A DNA stretch of 64,000 bases from Moringa oleifera (lineage: Eukaryota > Streptophyta > Magnoliopsida > Brassicales > Moringaceae), in the NCBI GenBank assembly GCA_021397835.1, contig JAJFZO010000028.1, forward strand, positions 3,581,501 through 3,645,500. Direction: 5' to 3'. A program made the position numbers and the translations under genes. The first letter of the stretch is position 1. Every line of letters begins with the position of its first letter. The notes below the pieces were generated by a model, which made no database searches, was not told the origin of the DNA, and worked only from the letters and a program-made list of their open reading frames with translations. Positions 13,201 through 24,645 of the stretch are shown here, one piece after another.

Positions 13201-13705
13201 AAATGCAAATCATAAAAATATCTCAAGAGTGGTACCAACACATGGAGTAAGATCTGAAAAAAATAAGATGCACAACATACGTAAAGATTATGTGATCTCT
13301 CGAATACCTATGTCCTTCTATCCCTCCTAAACATGGTATACACCACAAAGGGCTAAGCTTGGGTTTAGCATTATGATATGCATGAAAATGGGTCACAAAA
13401 CAAGCACAGAGAACAAGTATATGAGCAACAAAAAATGTAAATGTGCCTAACCTGAGGTTGGGTACGGATACTGCATGTTAAAATTCTTGATCTAACATCA
13501 GATACATTTAGCACAATTTTACAAATGTAGACCAATATAAACAACAAAGAAAATGACTTTACGTTAAGCATTCCCAACCTGATATTGGGTTTTGTAACCT
13601 TAGATTAAGCATGTACAATCGCGATCAAAGTCAAATTAAAATTTCAAAGAACGAGATTAGTTTTAATTAAGTTTGACTTCACTCTTTAAAGAAGTCTCTA
13701 GCTAT
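10300..13705 (-). other. E1 leader with coiled-coil-coding segment
   Basis: Between the E1 5' LTR and gag. At about 11,745-11,150 the minus strand reads, in one frame with only a few stops, a lysine/glutamate-rich segment including KDKLEKEIGMLKYEV, then SKLKQVQDQAKEEIK, then DLKKENEKLRKIID, which looks like a coiled coil. It could be the N-terminal part of gag or a separate upstream ORF. The stretch at 13,100-13,690 is related, in reverse complement, to the E3 leader at 32,090-32,700. No intact gene is present. Confidence 0.55.
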
Positions 13706-15319
13706 CACATTCGAACTTTTTTTTTGCAAAAAGCTCAAATGTGAGAAGGTTTCTTTTTTTTTTTTTTGGTTTTAAAAGGAGTTATTATCTATCTTTCTTA
13801 TAGTGTGATTGATCATTAATTTATTTGAAAACTTATGTTTCTTTTTATGAAAGAGAAAAGGGAACTCCATTTTTCAAATTATGCATGTCTACTTTATTGA
13901 AGGATTTAGGATTGGGAGTCAATAACGTGAGGGATGGATTAATACCCCTCATAATGCCTAAGAATCGATACCATTAAGTAAAATGATCTCATCTTTTTAT
14001 GATGATTTGAAATGGATCCCAAGCTAAACTTATTATGTGATTTTATGTAAAAATCTTAGTCAAGCCAATACTAGATCTTTGATTTTAGAAAAGCAAATGT
14101 TTTAGTTTTTGACATCGGAACATGAACTTCATCTAGTTCCTTTTTCCTAAAGAATTTTATAAAAAATAAAGTGCACTACCGAATAAACAACCAAGAGAGA
14201 ACAAAACATGGAAAATCATGTTTCATTTACTTTTTCAAAATAATGTTACAAAGTAGTAATACCTTTAATGTAGTTCTTGTTTTTTTGACTAACAGTAAGT
14301 AACTAATCTTCCCAAAGAGGTCTAGTGCTTTGTGGCGTTAACCTTCGATACGTTACTATCATGATTTTGAGGTTTGATTATTCTTGAGAGATTTCTTATT
14401 CTCTTCCCCTTTTTTGAATTTCTCTGATTAGTAACTAATAATTCATCTCTAATCTCCTTGTCATTTATTCTTCTTTCTTTCCTATTTGTTCTTATTTTTT
14501 TCAATGATCAATTCATTGTTATCCCTTTAACTACTAAATGACCGGTCTATTTATAAGACAGATAGGATAAGTTCTGCTCTAGATTTGAAACTCTACTGCC
14601 AAGAAAGATGAGCTAAGTGTGATCGATATGATATTAAAATTCAAAATCTTGTCATTAGATAACCCTTATTTCCCATAGGAAGAGTTTAAGATCACTTAAT
14701 CTTGAAATTTAAAATCTGTCTTGGATGATGCGCGTTCTTTACAGATGAGTTTGGGATCAACCTAATTTAAAATCCTATTGAGGGAGCAAAGGGATTACAA
14801 TATCAAAATATTTTCTATGAAAATTCCATTAGAAGTCTTTTGCTTGTCTCTTAAGCTTTCATGATTCTCCCTCTCTAAACAATAGTTGTGTGTGTGAATC
14901 TTGATGTGACATTAAGATAGTCCATGTTGGGATAACCCATATCTACGTCAAAATAATCCACATTAGGGTAGTCCATGTCGAGGTAATCTACACCGAGGTA
15001 ATCCACATTAGGAGAACTACATTGGAATATATGCTCATTCGATTTGACATCATCACAACACTATTCTCGATTTGTCATCAAGCTTCAACTTTTTCGATTT
15101 GTCATCAGGATATAAGTATGCCAACCTATTATTAAGATAGAAATGATTGATCTAGAACTTACCTAATCTGTTAACATAATCTTGATCTCGAACTTGACAG
15201 ATAACCCTTGAATCTCGACGTGACATCAGGTTAATCTAATTGATGTTAACAAATGATGTCGATCTAAGGAAAATTGACTTCAAATTTTGGCTTAATATTA
15301 GACTAAAATAAGGTGTACA
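13706..15319 (-). repeat. E1 5' LTR
   Basis: In reverse complement this stretch is colinear with the E3 LTRs. The outer edge at 15,301-15,319 (CTAAAATAAGGTGTACA) mirrors the E3 LTR start (TGTAGACACCTAATTTTAG). The 14,900-15,010 tract of ATAGTCCATGTTGGGATAACC-type sub-repeats mirrors the E3 sub-repeats. The 13,945-13,980 segment (ACCCCTCATAATGCCTAAG) mirrors the E3 segment near 31,820. The inner edge is placed by the degraded primer-site region near 13,690-13,705 and is approximate. Confidence 0.7.
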
Positions 15320-16430
15320 ATTAGGCTTCAACCAATTTTGTTTGATTCTTTAGTAGAAGTTGGTCCTTCTATGCTATAATGGTCTTTAGTCACTTACCAC
15401 CAGCGGCTAGAACTTTGATTTTTTTGATGGCATCAATAACCATTTCTTTTATTTGCTCAACAAGAGCTTTGCTCATGAGCTCACAATGCCCTATGATAAA
15501 GCCATCTCATGAATAGCTGCACAAAAAATAATAACGATGTTAGATAAGGAATTAAAGTTAACAGAAAATAAACATTGGATTAAGATCATCTTACCTCTTT
15601 GATATGGAAGGACATCATGTTGACTAAGGTCATTGCTTGCAAGTTGTGAGCCTCTCTTGGTGGGTCAAGAGCATACCCCTATACATTCTCTTTTAGGATA
15701 CCATCGGGTTGCGGTTGGTATCATCAAGCTTAATACTATAACTAGGATAATATCAATTAGTAGTATCATAAGGAGGGAGGTGTTGGAATGGTCTACCTAA
15801 GGTAAGATCATGCCTTTATTCTTAATGCCCCCAAGCAAAGGTTCGTTAACCACATCAGCCATGACCTCTACTTTAAGCCCTTCGTGTAATCATGGTTGAT
15901 GGCAAGCTCTATACCTCTCTTCCTTTATGATTGGAATCAGATACTCAATCCCAAAATTTTAATGCTTTGAAATTAGGAAGTTGATCTCGATCCAAATCTT
16001 GTAGTTGGTGTAGTCAACAATATTATATGATTGTGGTCTAGAGCCCAATCTGACCAAATCATGAACCATTTCTTGTTTATGGTTTAGGACCACCTTGTTA
16101 TTTACTCATCGAGAATTGCATGTTAAATCAACTTATACTATAAAAAGCGAAAAAAGAAAAAAAAAGTGATAAAAGTAACTTGATGACAAAAATGAGATTA
16201 GAAAGAGGCTACAAAAAATAGCTCCCTCGATAAGATCAGGTGAATATGGTTTAGTTTAGGGAATATGTGAGATCAATAAAAGATTAAAGATTAGATCAAG
16301 AGAATGATGTTATAGGGTTATCTATAGGCGGCTTCAATGTGAGATCGGGATAAATAGTGGGATTATATAAAAAGGTTGCTCTTACATTATGAACTAAAGA
16401 AAATTTGACTTCAATTCTCTATACTCAACT
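15320..16430. other. Inter-element sequence between E1 and E2
   Basis: No intact frame. The minus strand from about 15,850 to 15,360 gives short open segments, for example one with MSKALVEQIKEMVIDAIKK, that could be the tail of a transposon protein. I could not name it. Direct relation to E1 or E2 is not clear. Confidence 0.3.
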
Positions 16431-19045
16431 TGTATAGCTCAAAAACAAGTTTACCCAACTGAATTTTATTGCCTCACTCAGTTCTTGCAGATCTAAGGCT
16501 TGATTTTAATTTTTGGTTGTAATTCTCAGCCTTCTCATGCATTTCACCTTTCTTTGTATAATTTTTATTTGAATTTCATCAACTAATTAAAGAATTTTGT
16601 CCAAACTATGCTAAAGACTCCCTTGAGTGTGCCGCTATCAAACAGACTACCACGTCAGTAGTTTTACTTGCCAAGTGGGAGTTCATTATTGAGTAGGCAG
16701 GTCTACCTCCACTTAAAAGCCACCAGGTTAGTGCTACCTACCACATCATCTTATTTTTGCTTGTTATCCTTTTAAACTGATGTGGCAGCATTGTCAAATG
16801 ACGTGTTACCATGTCAATTAACGAAGGGATAAGTGAAATCAAGTCTAACCATACCACTTCATCAGCATCGCACCACTAGCGCTTTACCAGCTGTTAACAT
16901 CTATATTGCCTCATCAGTAAAAGCTTTCTAGACTACCATCATGCCATGTTAACATCTCACCCCACGTCAACAATGGTGCCCTATTTACATTGTGTCATGT
17001 TAGCTCTCCCTGCCATGTCAGTAATGTCGCTTTTGAAAAGCATGTTCTTCTCAATAGCTTTGCCCCAATTATTAATTTCTTTTTAAAAAGCTCTCTTTCA
17101 CTCTTTTAAGTCTTCCTTATAGTCTTCTTCATTATTCTACCCAAGAAATCACACTCTACTGCATCTAATTCCTTTAAATTAACTAGAGAAGAGCCTTCTT
17201 CTTCCAATGATGTCTTCTCTTTGTAAGTACTCTCCCACTTTATTTTACTCTCAGCTTTTTCTTTACTTCAACTAATATGAAATCCATAAGTCTCACAATG
17301 GTTACTACTAGGGATTTAGCTAGGATTAGAAAGACATAGGATTCCTGCCTTGGTGGGCAAGGTGATACCCACCTTTGAAAAACGCTCTGGACTAAGAAGC
17401 CAAGCACCCTTCAGCAATTTCTTAAAGGAGATTTGAGACTTCCTTTAAACACACTATTTAGGGCAACCTATGAAAATTATAAGCTATCTTCCTCAAAGTT
17501 AGTTTTCAATTCATAAGAATCCTTATAGCCTTCTTCATGAGGTTTATCAGACCTAGGTGAGACTCTTCCAGACTATTTCCATTGAATTCAACCTATCATG
17601 ACATTCTTTAGCTCTTTTTGAGTGTTACAAAGTATTATTTTTTTTTATCACCCTTTGAACTACCCAATAACAGGTCTACCAAGTTGACTACTATTGTGTC
17701 ATCTAATTCTTCCAGTTTCTTAGCTTATCTTTGTACTTCAAGGATTTTCATAGTCTACTTTATCATTTTGTCCTCCTCTGTGAGTTTTTAGCTTAAATCT
17801 TAATCAATTTGGTAAAGAATTTAGAGACGTCAAGCTACAAAAAATGTTAAATGCATTGTCTTTTAAATGCCCTACCTATCAACAATCTTCCTTTCTCAAA
17901 AGCGAAGTACTACTACATCAGTTATAGCGCTTCTAATGATAAGGTACCACTTCATCAGCTCTACTACTGATTGTGTAGGTCTGTCAGCATGTTGAACTTT
18001 TATGGAAGAGAGTTCTTTAATGCAAACCCTAATTCTCGATCTAAACTTTAAATTTTAAATAACAATGATAAGAGAAATCCCGATCCCAGACTTGATGGCG
18101 AAATTCTTGATCTTAATTTTGAACTTTCAAGTTCAGATGATATGTAGAAACCCAATCTTGGAATGTAATAGGAGAAATCCCTAATCTAAATTTCAAAGAT
18201 GGAAAAGCCTAATTAACATGACGTTGGTCTCCAAACTCTGATGATCTAGAGACTCTCGAACATGACTTCGAAAATAGGAAACCCCAATCTAGATGCTATT
18301 GCCAAAAAAAATTTATCTTAATTTTGAACTTTAAGCTTAACGTAGGAAACTTTCGATCCTGATCTTGATTTCTAACTTCAAACTTGAATCTAGGAAATAC
18401 TCTTGATTTTGAGCTAAAAGGAAATCTTGATCTAGATCTTTCATTTCGAACCCCAATCTAGGTAAATTCTTGACCTTTACCAAAGGAAAACAAGTCCCAA
18501 TCTATGTTTTCTAAAACAAATCTTGATCTAGGGAAACTCCCAACCTAGATATGAAAATAGGGAAATCTCGATCTGGTCTTCGTTTTGAATCCCAATCTAA
18601 GAAAGCTCTAGACTTTAACTGGATAAAAAAAAAATTCTATCTAGGTTTTCACTTTGAACCTTAATCTTAAGCTAAAAATACGAAGCTAAAGCCTGATCAC
18701 AATCAAATCATATTTGTATCTCTCAAATTGTGTCAGTTCTATCTTTGATATATTAAACCCACTTCGAAAGTAACCATGTCAATCTAGAGAAACACTGCAA
18801 GTGCTACTAAAGGCAAAGTCTTCCAGTGGCAGTTCGAAAAGACCTCAAACAAGAGTCCATGTGACATATCCAAATTCATTGCATTTCTTTAAAAATCTAG
18901 TTTTTCCATCATCAAACCTTTTTTAGGCACCCTTTTCCCGAGTTTACTAAAAGCGACATGAAAAACATGATGTTCTTCAAGCTATAGAGTAACAGTGGCA
19001 CCTTTAATCCAATGTCTTAAATGATGAAAAAATTTAGATATTAAC
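16430..19045 (-). repeat. E2 left (3') LTR copy, rearranged
   Basis: The 16,430-16,540 part matches 26,340-26,440 (GTTTACCCAACTGAATTTTATTGC versus GTATGCCCAGTTAATTTTCATTGC, and TTTTTGGTTGT shared). The 17,735-19,045 part matches about 26,450-27,758 in order: CTTCAAGGATTTTCATAGTC, the GCATGTTGAAC site, the tract of GATCTTGATTTTGAACTT-like sub-repeats, GGCAAAGTCTTCCA and CCTTTAATCCAATG. Between these parts lie sequences absent from the right copy (16,540-17,735). Confidence 0.65.
17041..17735 (+). pseudogene. Antisense transposon ORF fragment, copy A (putative gypsy-type domain)
   Basis: This stretch aligns along its length with 23,965-24,645 on the same strand, at perhaps three-quarters identity by eye. 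Both begin near CTTTGCCCCAAT or CTCTGCCCCAAT and continue through GATGTCTTCTCTTT. Near 17,300 the plus strand reads MVTTRDLARIRKT followed by a stop, then after a frame change a segment with LRLPLNTLFRATYENY. This resembles the 'putative gypsy type transposon' domain (Transposase_28). It lies opposite to E2 gag-pol. Confidence 0.5.
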
Positions 19046-19479
19046 AATTGCCTCTATTTATTGATAATGAAAAAAAGACTAAGACATAACAAGTTTTGCC
19101 CTCACTTGTTTGCTTTTCCCAAACTTTCTTATTTATTCTCTCTTTTTCTTTATTTTTTCTTGTTTCTTTCTTTTTATTCTTATTCCTTTCCTTTTTTTTG
19201 ATAAATTATACAAAATATGAACAAAGAAAATGAAAAATTGGTTTGATAGTGATTATTTATGATCAAGATGAAATTATTCCCTATCTTTTAATTACAAATA
19301 TCTCACTTATCATTGATAATTTCTTAGCTCTAACATTTTCTCTTTGAATTCTTCCTTGACTTTTGACAAAAGATCATTACTTTCATCTCGTGATGAAATT
19401 CTTCCTTGTTTTTTAATGATAAGCAAGTTTTAATTTTCATTGTTTACTACCGAAATTCTTCCTCAACATTGAATAGCTC

Positions 19480-20215
19480 TCATCTTCTGTCAAAATTCTT
19501 CCTTAGCATTTGATGATGTAAGGTTTTTGTATCCCATCAAAATGGCCTTCAATGTTCAATATGTGTAAATGTTTTTGAAATGTCTTATCTTCCATCAGAA
19601 TTATCCTTAATGTCCGATGATCTGGCTATTGAAATTCTTCTTTGACATGTTCTATGAATGTTGTCTCTTATCGGAATTGCCCTTGATATTTAACATTATA
19701 AATACAAGCTTTGAATTTTTAAAATGTCTCATTTTTCATCGTAATCATCCCTAACATGTGATGATTTGGCTAGCAAAATTCTTCATCGACATGCCTCCTA
19801 TCAGAATCGTCTTTGAAATTCAACATTGTAAAAAATGATATTTTGAGATATCTTGTCTTCTATTAGAGTCATCCTAAATGTACAATGATCTGGCTATTAG
19901 AATTCCTCCTCTACATGCCCTACAAGCATTGTCTCTCATCAAAATCATTCTCGACATATGGCACTCTAAAGAAATATCACATCTTCCATTAAAATCATCC
20001 TCGATGTATGATGGTCTGGCTATCAGATTTCTTCCTTGACATACCCAACGAGTGTTGTCTCTTGTCAAAATTGTCCTCGATATTCGACAGTGTAAAGAAA
20101 TATATTTTTTTTCATCAAAATTATACTTAAAGCATGATGATTTGGCTATCAAAACTCTTCTCGACATGCCCTACAAACATTGTCTTCTATTAAAATCATC
20201 CTCAACATTTAACGT
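19480..20215 (-). repeat. E2 3' tandem array, about 125-bp units
   Basis: Phrases of the type ATCTTCCATCAGAATTATCCT followed by GATGATCTGGCTAT recur near 19,584, 19,728, 19,850, 19,978 and 20,106, with a half-unit phrase (TTGTCTCTTATCGGAATTG type) between them. Spacing is roughly 120-145 bases. The array lies between the E2 integrase end and the left LTR, the place where Tat elements carry 3' tandem repeats. It is related in reverse complement to the E3 array at 36,780-37,300. The minus-strand frame at 20,167-19,874 is a by-product. Confidence 0.7.
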
Positions 20216-20865
20216 TTGGTATTAAAGGCATGTTGTTGTGTTTTTAGTTTTCCCTTTTTCTGGGTTTATTTGCTTGGTCATCAAAGTATTTAAACTTATC
20301 AATCAATTTTTCTTGCCTTATTTTCTCTTTCATCTCTTTTTGAAAAGTTTTCTTCTTGTTTTTCTTTTTTTTGTTTTAAGGAATAACTAATCCTTTCGGT
20401 TCTTAAAAATATACGTGTTGGGTCTTTCATGACGAATCTAATCTTTAGGTTTAGGATTCTTTTAATAGATGTACTCCTCTTACATTTTCTCTATTATTCT
20501 TTTCTTTGTCATGTTTTTAAGAAAATATCATTTTTCCTTGATTTTATTTATAATTTCTCTTATTTTATAAATTTATATACAACCTGTTATCAAATTTATT
20601 TTGAATAACTAGTCAATCACGAATTCTTAGAAATAATATTCAGCTTATTGAAAAGAAAGATTACCATGATCATCGTTTCATTTCTAATAAGAACATTAGG
20701 TATACAAGTCAGGAAAAGGAAACAAGGATTCACTTCCTCACTATCAAGTATCAACTTTATCCAGGTTTTCTTAAAACTTATCATTTTAATATACCAATTT
20801 TCCTCAAATTTAAACGATGAAGATGCCTTTTTGTCCTCATTGAATTTACCTGATATTGGTACTAA
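20216..20865. other. AT-rich spacer in E2 next to the integrase end
   Basis: No convincing gene. Pyrimidine-rich and AT-rich sequence between the 3' array and the integrase scrap. Overlapping open frames on both strands near 20,617-20,880 are not conserved with anything I recognise. Confidence 0.4.
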
Positions 20866-21370
20866 ATAGTTCTTGCTCATCTATTTTTTCTAAGATCAAA
20901 TCTCCCCTAAAGAAGGTTTTCTTCATAAAATCCATCCCATTTTGGCACTCATTTACCTTTTGCGCACTTATTTGGCCCTTGGGTCTGTGGTATTTCCAAG
21001 AATGCATTTCAACACTAAATCCCCTTCTTTGGATTGTTTAATATGCTTTTTCCATTCTACTCTGGTATAATTGCCCATAATAAATAACTTTTAATCTTTT
21101 CTCGCTAATTAGTCAGTTGCTTGTACCTTTTTTTAAAAAAATCCATTCCACTTCTTTAGGCTACACTTCCATGACTATACTAAAGGAAAGAATCTGTATT
21201 TTAATCAACAATACTACTTCTGTATTATCTACTAATGAGTATGGAGTTGCCCAAGTTAATGTTCTTACTAAAGCATGTAAAGCTAATCGTAGCATTTTAT
21301 GCTCATCCTTGTAATCTGTGGTCATTTTTTAAATTATTTACCTCTTCAACCACTCCATTTTCATTCATCT
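20866..21370 (-). pseudogene. E2 integrase C-terminal remains
   Basis: The minus strand reads, in pieces, a GMDFMKKTFFRGDLILEKID segment near 20,870-20,950, matching the GPYVVKKAFSGGALIL part of Ty3/gypsy integrase. Upstream at 21,250-21,120 it reads ATPYSLVDNTEVVLLIKIQI, matching TPYSLVYGTEAVLPIEVEI. Near 21,365-21,310 it reads QMNENGVVEEVNN, matching PKMNGAVEAANKN. It stops abruptly at a poly-T stretch near 21,370, next to a repeat array. Confidence 0.7.
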
Positions 21371-21479
21371 GATTTTTTTTTTCTTTTTCTTTTGTGTTTT
21401 TTTGTTTTTTTATTTTTTTTGGGTGGTAATCCTTAACATCTTGTAAACAACGTGATTCATTTTTCTTCTACTACAACAA

Positions 21480-21780
21480 ATTAATTGAATAAACTAGGAA
21501 ATGGTTCATATTCATCTTGTTACTCTAATTTTAATAATCCATCAGGAAGTGATTCACATTTAACCTAATTTATTGAATTTACAAAATCAACCAAGAAATG
21601 ATTCGCATTCATCCTGCTATTATGTAGGGCTAATTATGAAATAATTCTTATTCATATAGTTGTTTGGATTTTTGTAGTTAACTAAGATGTGATTCTCATT
21701 CATCTTATTGCTTTGATTTTGGTAATTCATTAAAAAGTTGTTATTATTCATCCTAATATATTGATGATTATTCTTAGCTG
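21480..21780 (-). repeat. Array related to the 2.48-3.16 kb repeat, inside E2 pol
   Basis: Phrases such as AACTAGGAAATGGTTCATATTC, ATCAGGAAGTGATTCACATT, AACCAAGAAATGATTCGCATTC and AACTAAGATGTGATTCTC recur about every 45-60 bases. They clearly match the E1-side array. Here the array lies between the integrase remains and a possible RT scrap, where the rest of pol should be. Confidence 0.7.
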
Positions 21781-21859
21781 TCAAGAATGTCCATGGTTCT
21801 TGATCTGCTGAAGATAATTATTTTTTCTTTTGATTCTTCTTGATTTTTTTTTTTTTTTT

Positions 21860-21985
21860 ACTAAGGAACATTCTGGTTTTAGTGGTAATTTAAGTTCCGT
21901 TATTCTTTCACATCTGTATGTTCTTGCAATAACTTGATCAATTGCTTCTTCAATTTTGTGGCACTAATTTTTACCTCCTTTTTGT
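21860..21985 (-). pseudogene. E2 reverse transcriptase N-terminal scrap
   Basis: The minus strand reads a segment with EEAIDQVIARTYRCE followed by TELKLPLKPECSLVKK. It resembles the start of plant Ty3/gypsy RT (family pattern: LLKEY.D.FAWS..., then HRLPLKPE..PV.QK). The match is short and the call is tentative. Most of RT, both RNase H domains and the front of integrase are missing here. Confidence 0.4.
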
Positions 21986-22689
21986 ATTCTTTAGTTTCCT
22001 ATCTTAGCCATTTTGGTTTCTTCCTTATGAAGGTAATTTGCATTTTTTTTCTTTCTTTGCTTGTTTGAGAATCTCTTGGGACAATTCATGATCATTTTCT
22101 TTCATATCCTCAGAATGTAAGTCATTTTCTTGAAAGTATTTAGAATTTTCTCTACTAAATTTTTATTATCAGAATCCCTAAACAAGAGTATTTCGAATTT
22201 CACTCAAATCATGAATAAGGACAAAAAATAAGGGTTTTTATTAACATGGTGAGGACTTATATGAAGTTATATGTATATTTTTGATAGTTAATTTTAATGT
22301 AATTATTTTCTACAAATTCATAATGGATTGAGAAAGAATTTCATTTCTTCAATTCTAAAAATATCCTAGATATTTTATCCTCTATATTGGAATCTATCAT
22401 CAAAGATTGATTTGCATCATATAGCCTAGTAAACTGAACATGCATTAGAGGATTAACTAAAGTCAAATGTATCTATTTATTCCTCTCTTCTTCATTCTCT
22501 CTTTTTTATATCTTTCTTCTGCCTACATCGGCTTGTAATGTAGGCCTAACTGATTTTGATTACTATGACCTCTAGAACTGACTATTCTTTGTAAATATCC
22601 TTTCTAGCTCTATCATGTTTGCTTGATGTACTCTATGGGCAAGCAACGAGTTGTTAGCAACATTGCGACAACTTGAACTTTCGAACCCT

Positions 22690-23800
22690 AAAACTCCACC
22701 AATGACTAGACTTTACATTTGAACGCCATATAGTTTTCAATATCATGCCTCACTATACCATTGTGGTATTTGCATGTGGCATTGGCATTATCCCACTCAG
22801 GGTATAAAGGCTGAAATGGCTTTACAAATAGTGGGCCAATCATCTTCTCCTCCAATAGTTTAGCGTTTAGTTCAAAATATAAGGTATAGGTTGAATGAAT
22901 ACCTTTTGCGTTTGTGACCTCTGTTGTGTTGATTCATTATTAACATTGGTTACATTATTCTGGAGAGTCTTTATACCATGTTAAAGCTAGCTTGGATATG
23001 AAATTCGTTTCTTCCTCTTTCTTTACGGCGAAAAATTTCTTCGAGTAAGTAAGATCGTTCAATCTTCCTTTATAATGCATTTTCAATGAATTCCCTTATT
23101 TGCACAACACTAACAAATCTTTGCCTATCATGGTGATCAACCTTTCATAAAATAAAGTCTTGATGGTTCTAATGAAAGTTTTAGAGAACTCTCTCTTAAT
23201 CAAGTGAGGTTGTGTCTTTGTTATGACTTTTCCTCCATCATCACATATACTCTTTAAATGTTTCATTCCTCGCCTTACACATGTTCTGTAGGGTTATCCG
23301 GTTGAGGTCTATCTCTTCCACATGTTAAGAATGGTTGAGGAAGGTTATATCTAGATCCCTCCAATTTTCTATTTTTGATACTTCTAGGTTCGTGTTCCAG
23401 TCCAACACTTCTTTTTTCAAGTTATCTTGGAAGTAATGTATCAATAGCTTTTGGTTACTTTCATAATCATGCATCTTATGTTGGTATCTTTAAGATGCCT
23501 CCTCAAGCATTTGGTGCCATCGTGTCAATCTAATTCTAGCACCTTAAATTTAAGGGGAGTGACTAACCTAGAGACTAAGCTTAAATCAGCTATATAGATC
23601 CCCATGTGCTCATTTGTCCTTTAGAACTCCTTTACTTACTCTATCAAGAATATAACTTGTGTGAACATCTTTTGATTGATATCACTAACTCTTATATGCC
23701 TTTCAGTTTCTATAAGATATTCTGCATCCATAGTATTAGTAAACTTTTGAAATCATTACCACTCTTTTGTTTATAGTCAATATTTAACCCCTTTGTTATC
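22690..23800 (-). pseudogene. E2 gag remains
   Basis: This stretch parallels E1 gag in order. On the plus strand near 22,690-22,770 CCACCAATGACTAGACTTTA and TTTTCAATATCATG match the E1 sequence around 9,150-9,200 (ACTAAAGACTAGACTTTATA, TTTTCTATATCATG), the zinc-knuckle end. Near 23,400-23,500 the phrases CCAACACTTCTTTTTTCAAG and GAAGTAATG match the E1 capsid-like part near 10,120-10,160. Frames are short and broken. Confidence 0.65.
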
Positions 23801-23964
23801 AAGGCATTCCTTGAAGTTTCTACTTTGGTCAGATTTATCAATTAGAAAATGAAGAGTTCTTTTTTGTTTTTTTGTTCTAGTACTTCCCTTTTAGCAGAAT
23901 CTCCTCTCATAAGCCTTTCCATGGACTTCATCATATCTTGAAATTGTTTAGCCATAGAGTTCTT

Positions 23965-24645
23965 TGGAACAACTCTGCCCCAATGAAAAATTCCTTTTTA
24001 AAAAGTTTAACTTCACTCTTTCAAGTCTTATAGTTTTTCTCATTATTTTGCCTAAGAAATCACACTTTACCCCATGTAATTTTTTCAAATCACCCTGAAA
24101 AGAGCCCTTTTCTTCCTAGCGATGTCTTCTCTTTTTAGATAATCTCCCACTTTGTTTTACCCTCTGCTTTTCACTCACTTTAGCTAATATGGAATCATAG
24201 GTCCCTCAATGATTACTATTAAGGATTTAGCTAAAATTAGAAAGATGTATGGGATTTTTGCCTCAGTGGGCATAGTGATACCCACCTTTTACGAAAGGCC
24301 TTGCATTGAGAATCCAAGCACCCTCTTGGAATTTCTCAAAGGAGGTTTAAGACTTCTTCTAAATGCACTATTTAGGGTAACCTGTGAAAATTATTAGTTA
24401 TCCCGCTTATAGTTAGTTCCCAACTTCTAGAGAATCCTTATAGCCTTCTTTGTGGGGTCTACCAAACTAAGATGAGACTTTTTTATGCTGCTTCCATTGA
24501 ATTCAACCCTATTATGACATTTTTTGGCTATTTTCAAGTCTCATGAAGTCATTTTTTTCTCCGTTTATCCTTTCAATTACCCAAGAGTAGGTTTGCTAAG
24601 TCGATTACTACTACAACATCCAATTCTTCCAATTTTTTAACTTAA
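23965..24645 (+). pseudogene. Antisense transposon ORF fragment, copy B (putative gypsy-type domain)
   Basis: At 24,209-24,397 the plus strand has a 62-codon frame reading MITIKDLAKIRKMYGI, then VGIVIPTFYERP, then LEFLKGGLRLLLNALF. It resembles the N-terminal part of the plant 'putative gypsy type transposon' domain (Transposase_28; family pattern DL..IR..Y.IP.SV.L..P..ER, later F..GLR.PL..F). It sits upstream of E2 gag but on the opposite strand. Antisense ORFs are reported for some Tat-clade elements, so this may be native cargo. The same region recurs at 17,041-17,735. Confidence 0.5.

Larger units (their letters stand above)
3968..15319 (-). mobile_element. Decayed Ty3/gypsy LTR retrotransposon E1, Tat (Ogre/Retand-like) clade
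   Basis: Read on the minus strand the order is 5' LTR (about 15,319-13,706), long leader, coiled-coil frame, gag, protease, reverse transcriptase, RNase H, a second RNase H, integrase. This PR-RT-RH-IN order defines Ty3/gypsy elements, and the extra RNase H before integrase is a hallmark of the Tat clade. Every domain is interrupted by stops or frameshifts, so the element is dead. The leader and LTR are related in reverse complement to those of E3. The low-coordinate end is uncertain because no 3' LTR was found; the element may run through the window start. Confidence 0.8.

Noticed and set aside
19874..20167. 97-codon minus-strand frame with repeated peptide
   Set aside because: By-product of the E2 3' tandem array.
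20617..21041. Overlapping frames on both strands near the E2 integrase end
   Set aside because: The plus-strand frames are antisense to the integrase relic and show no conserved pattern of their own.
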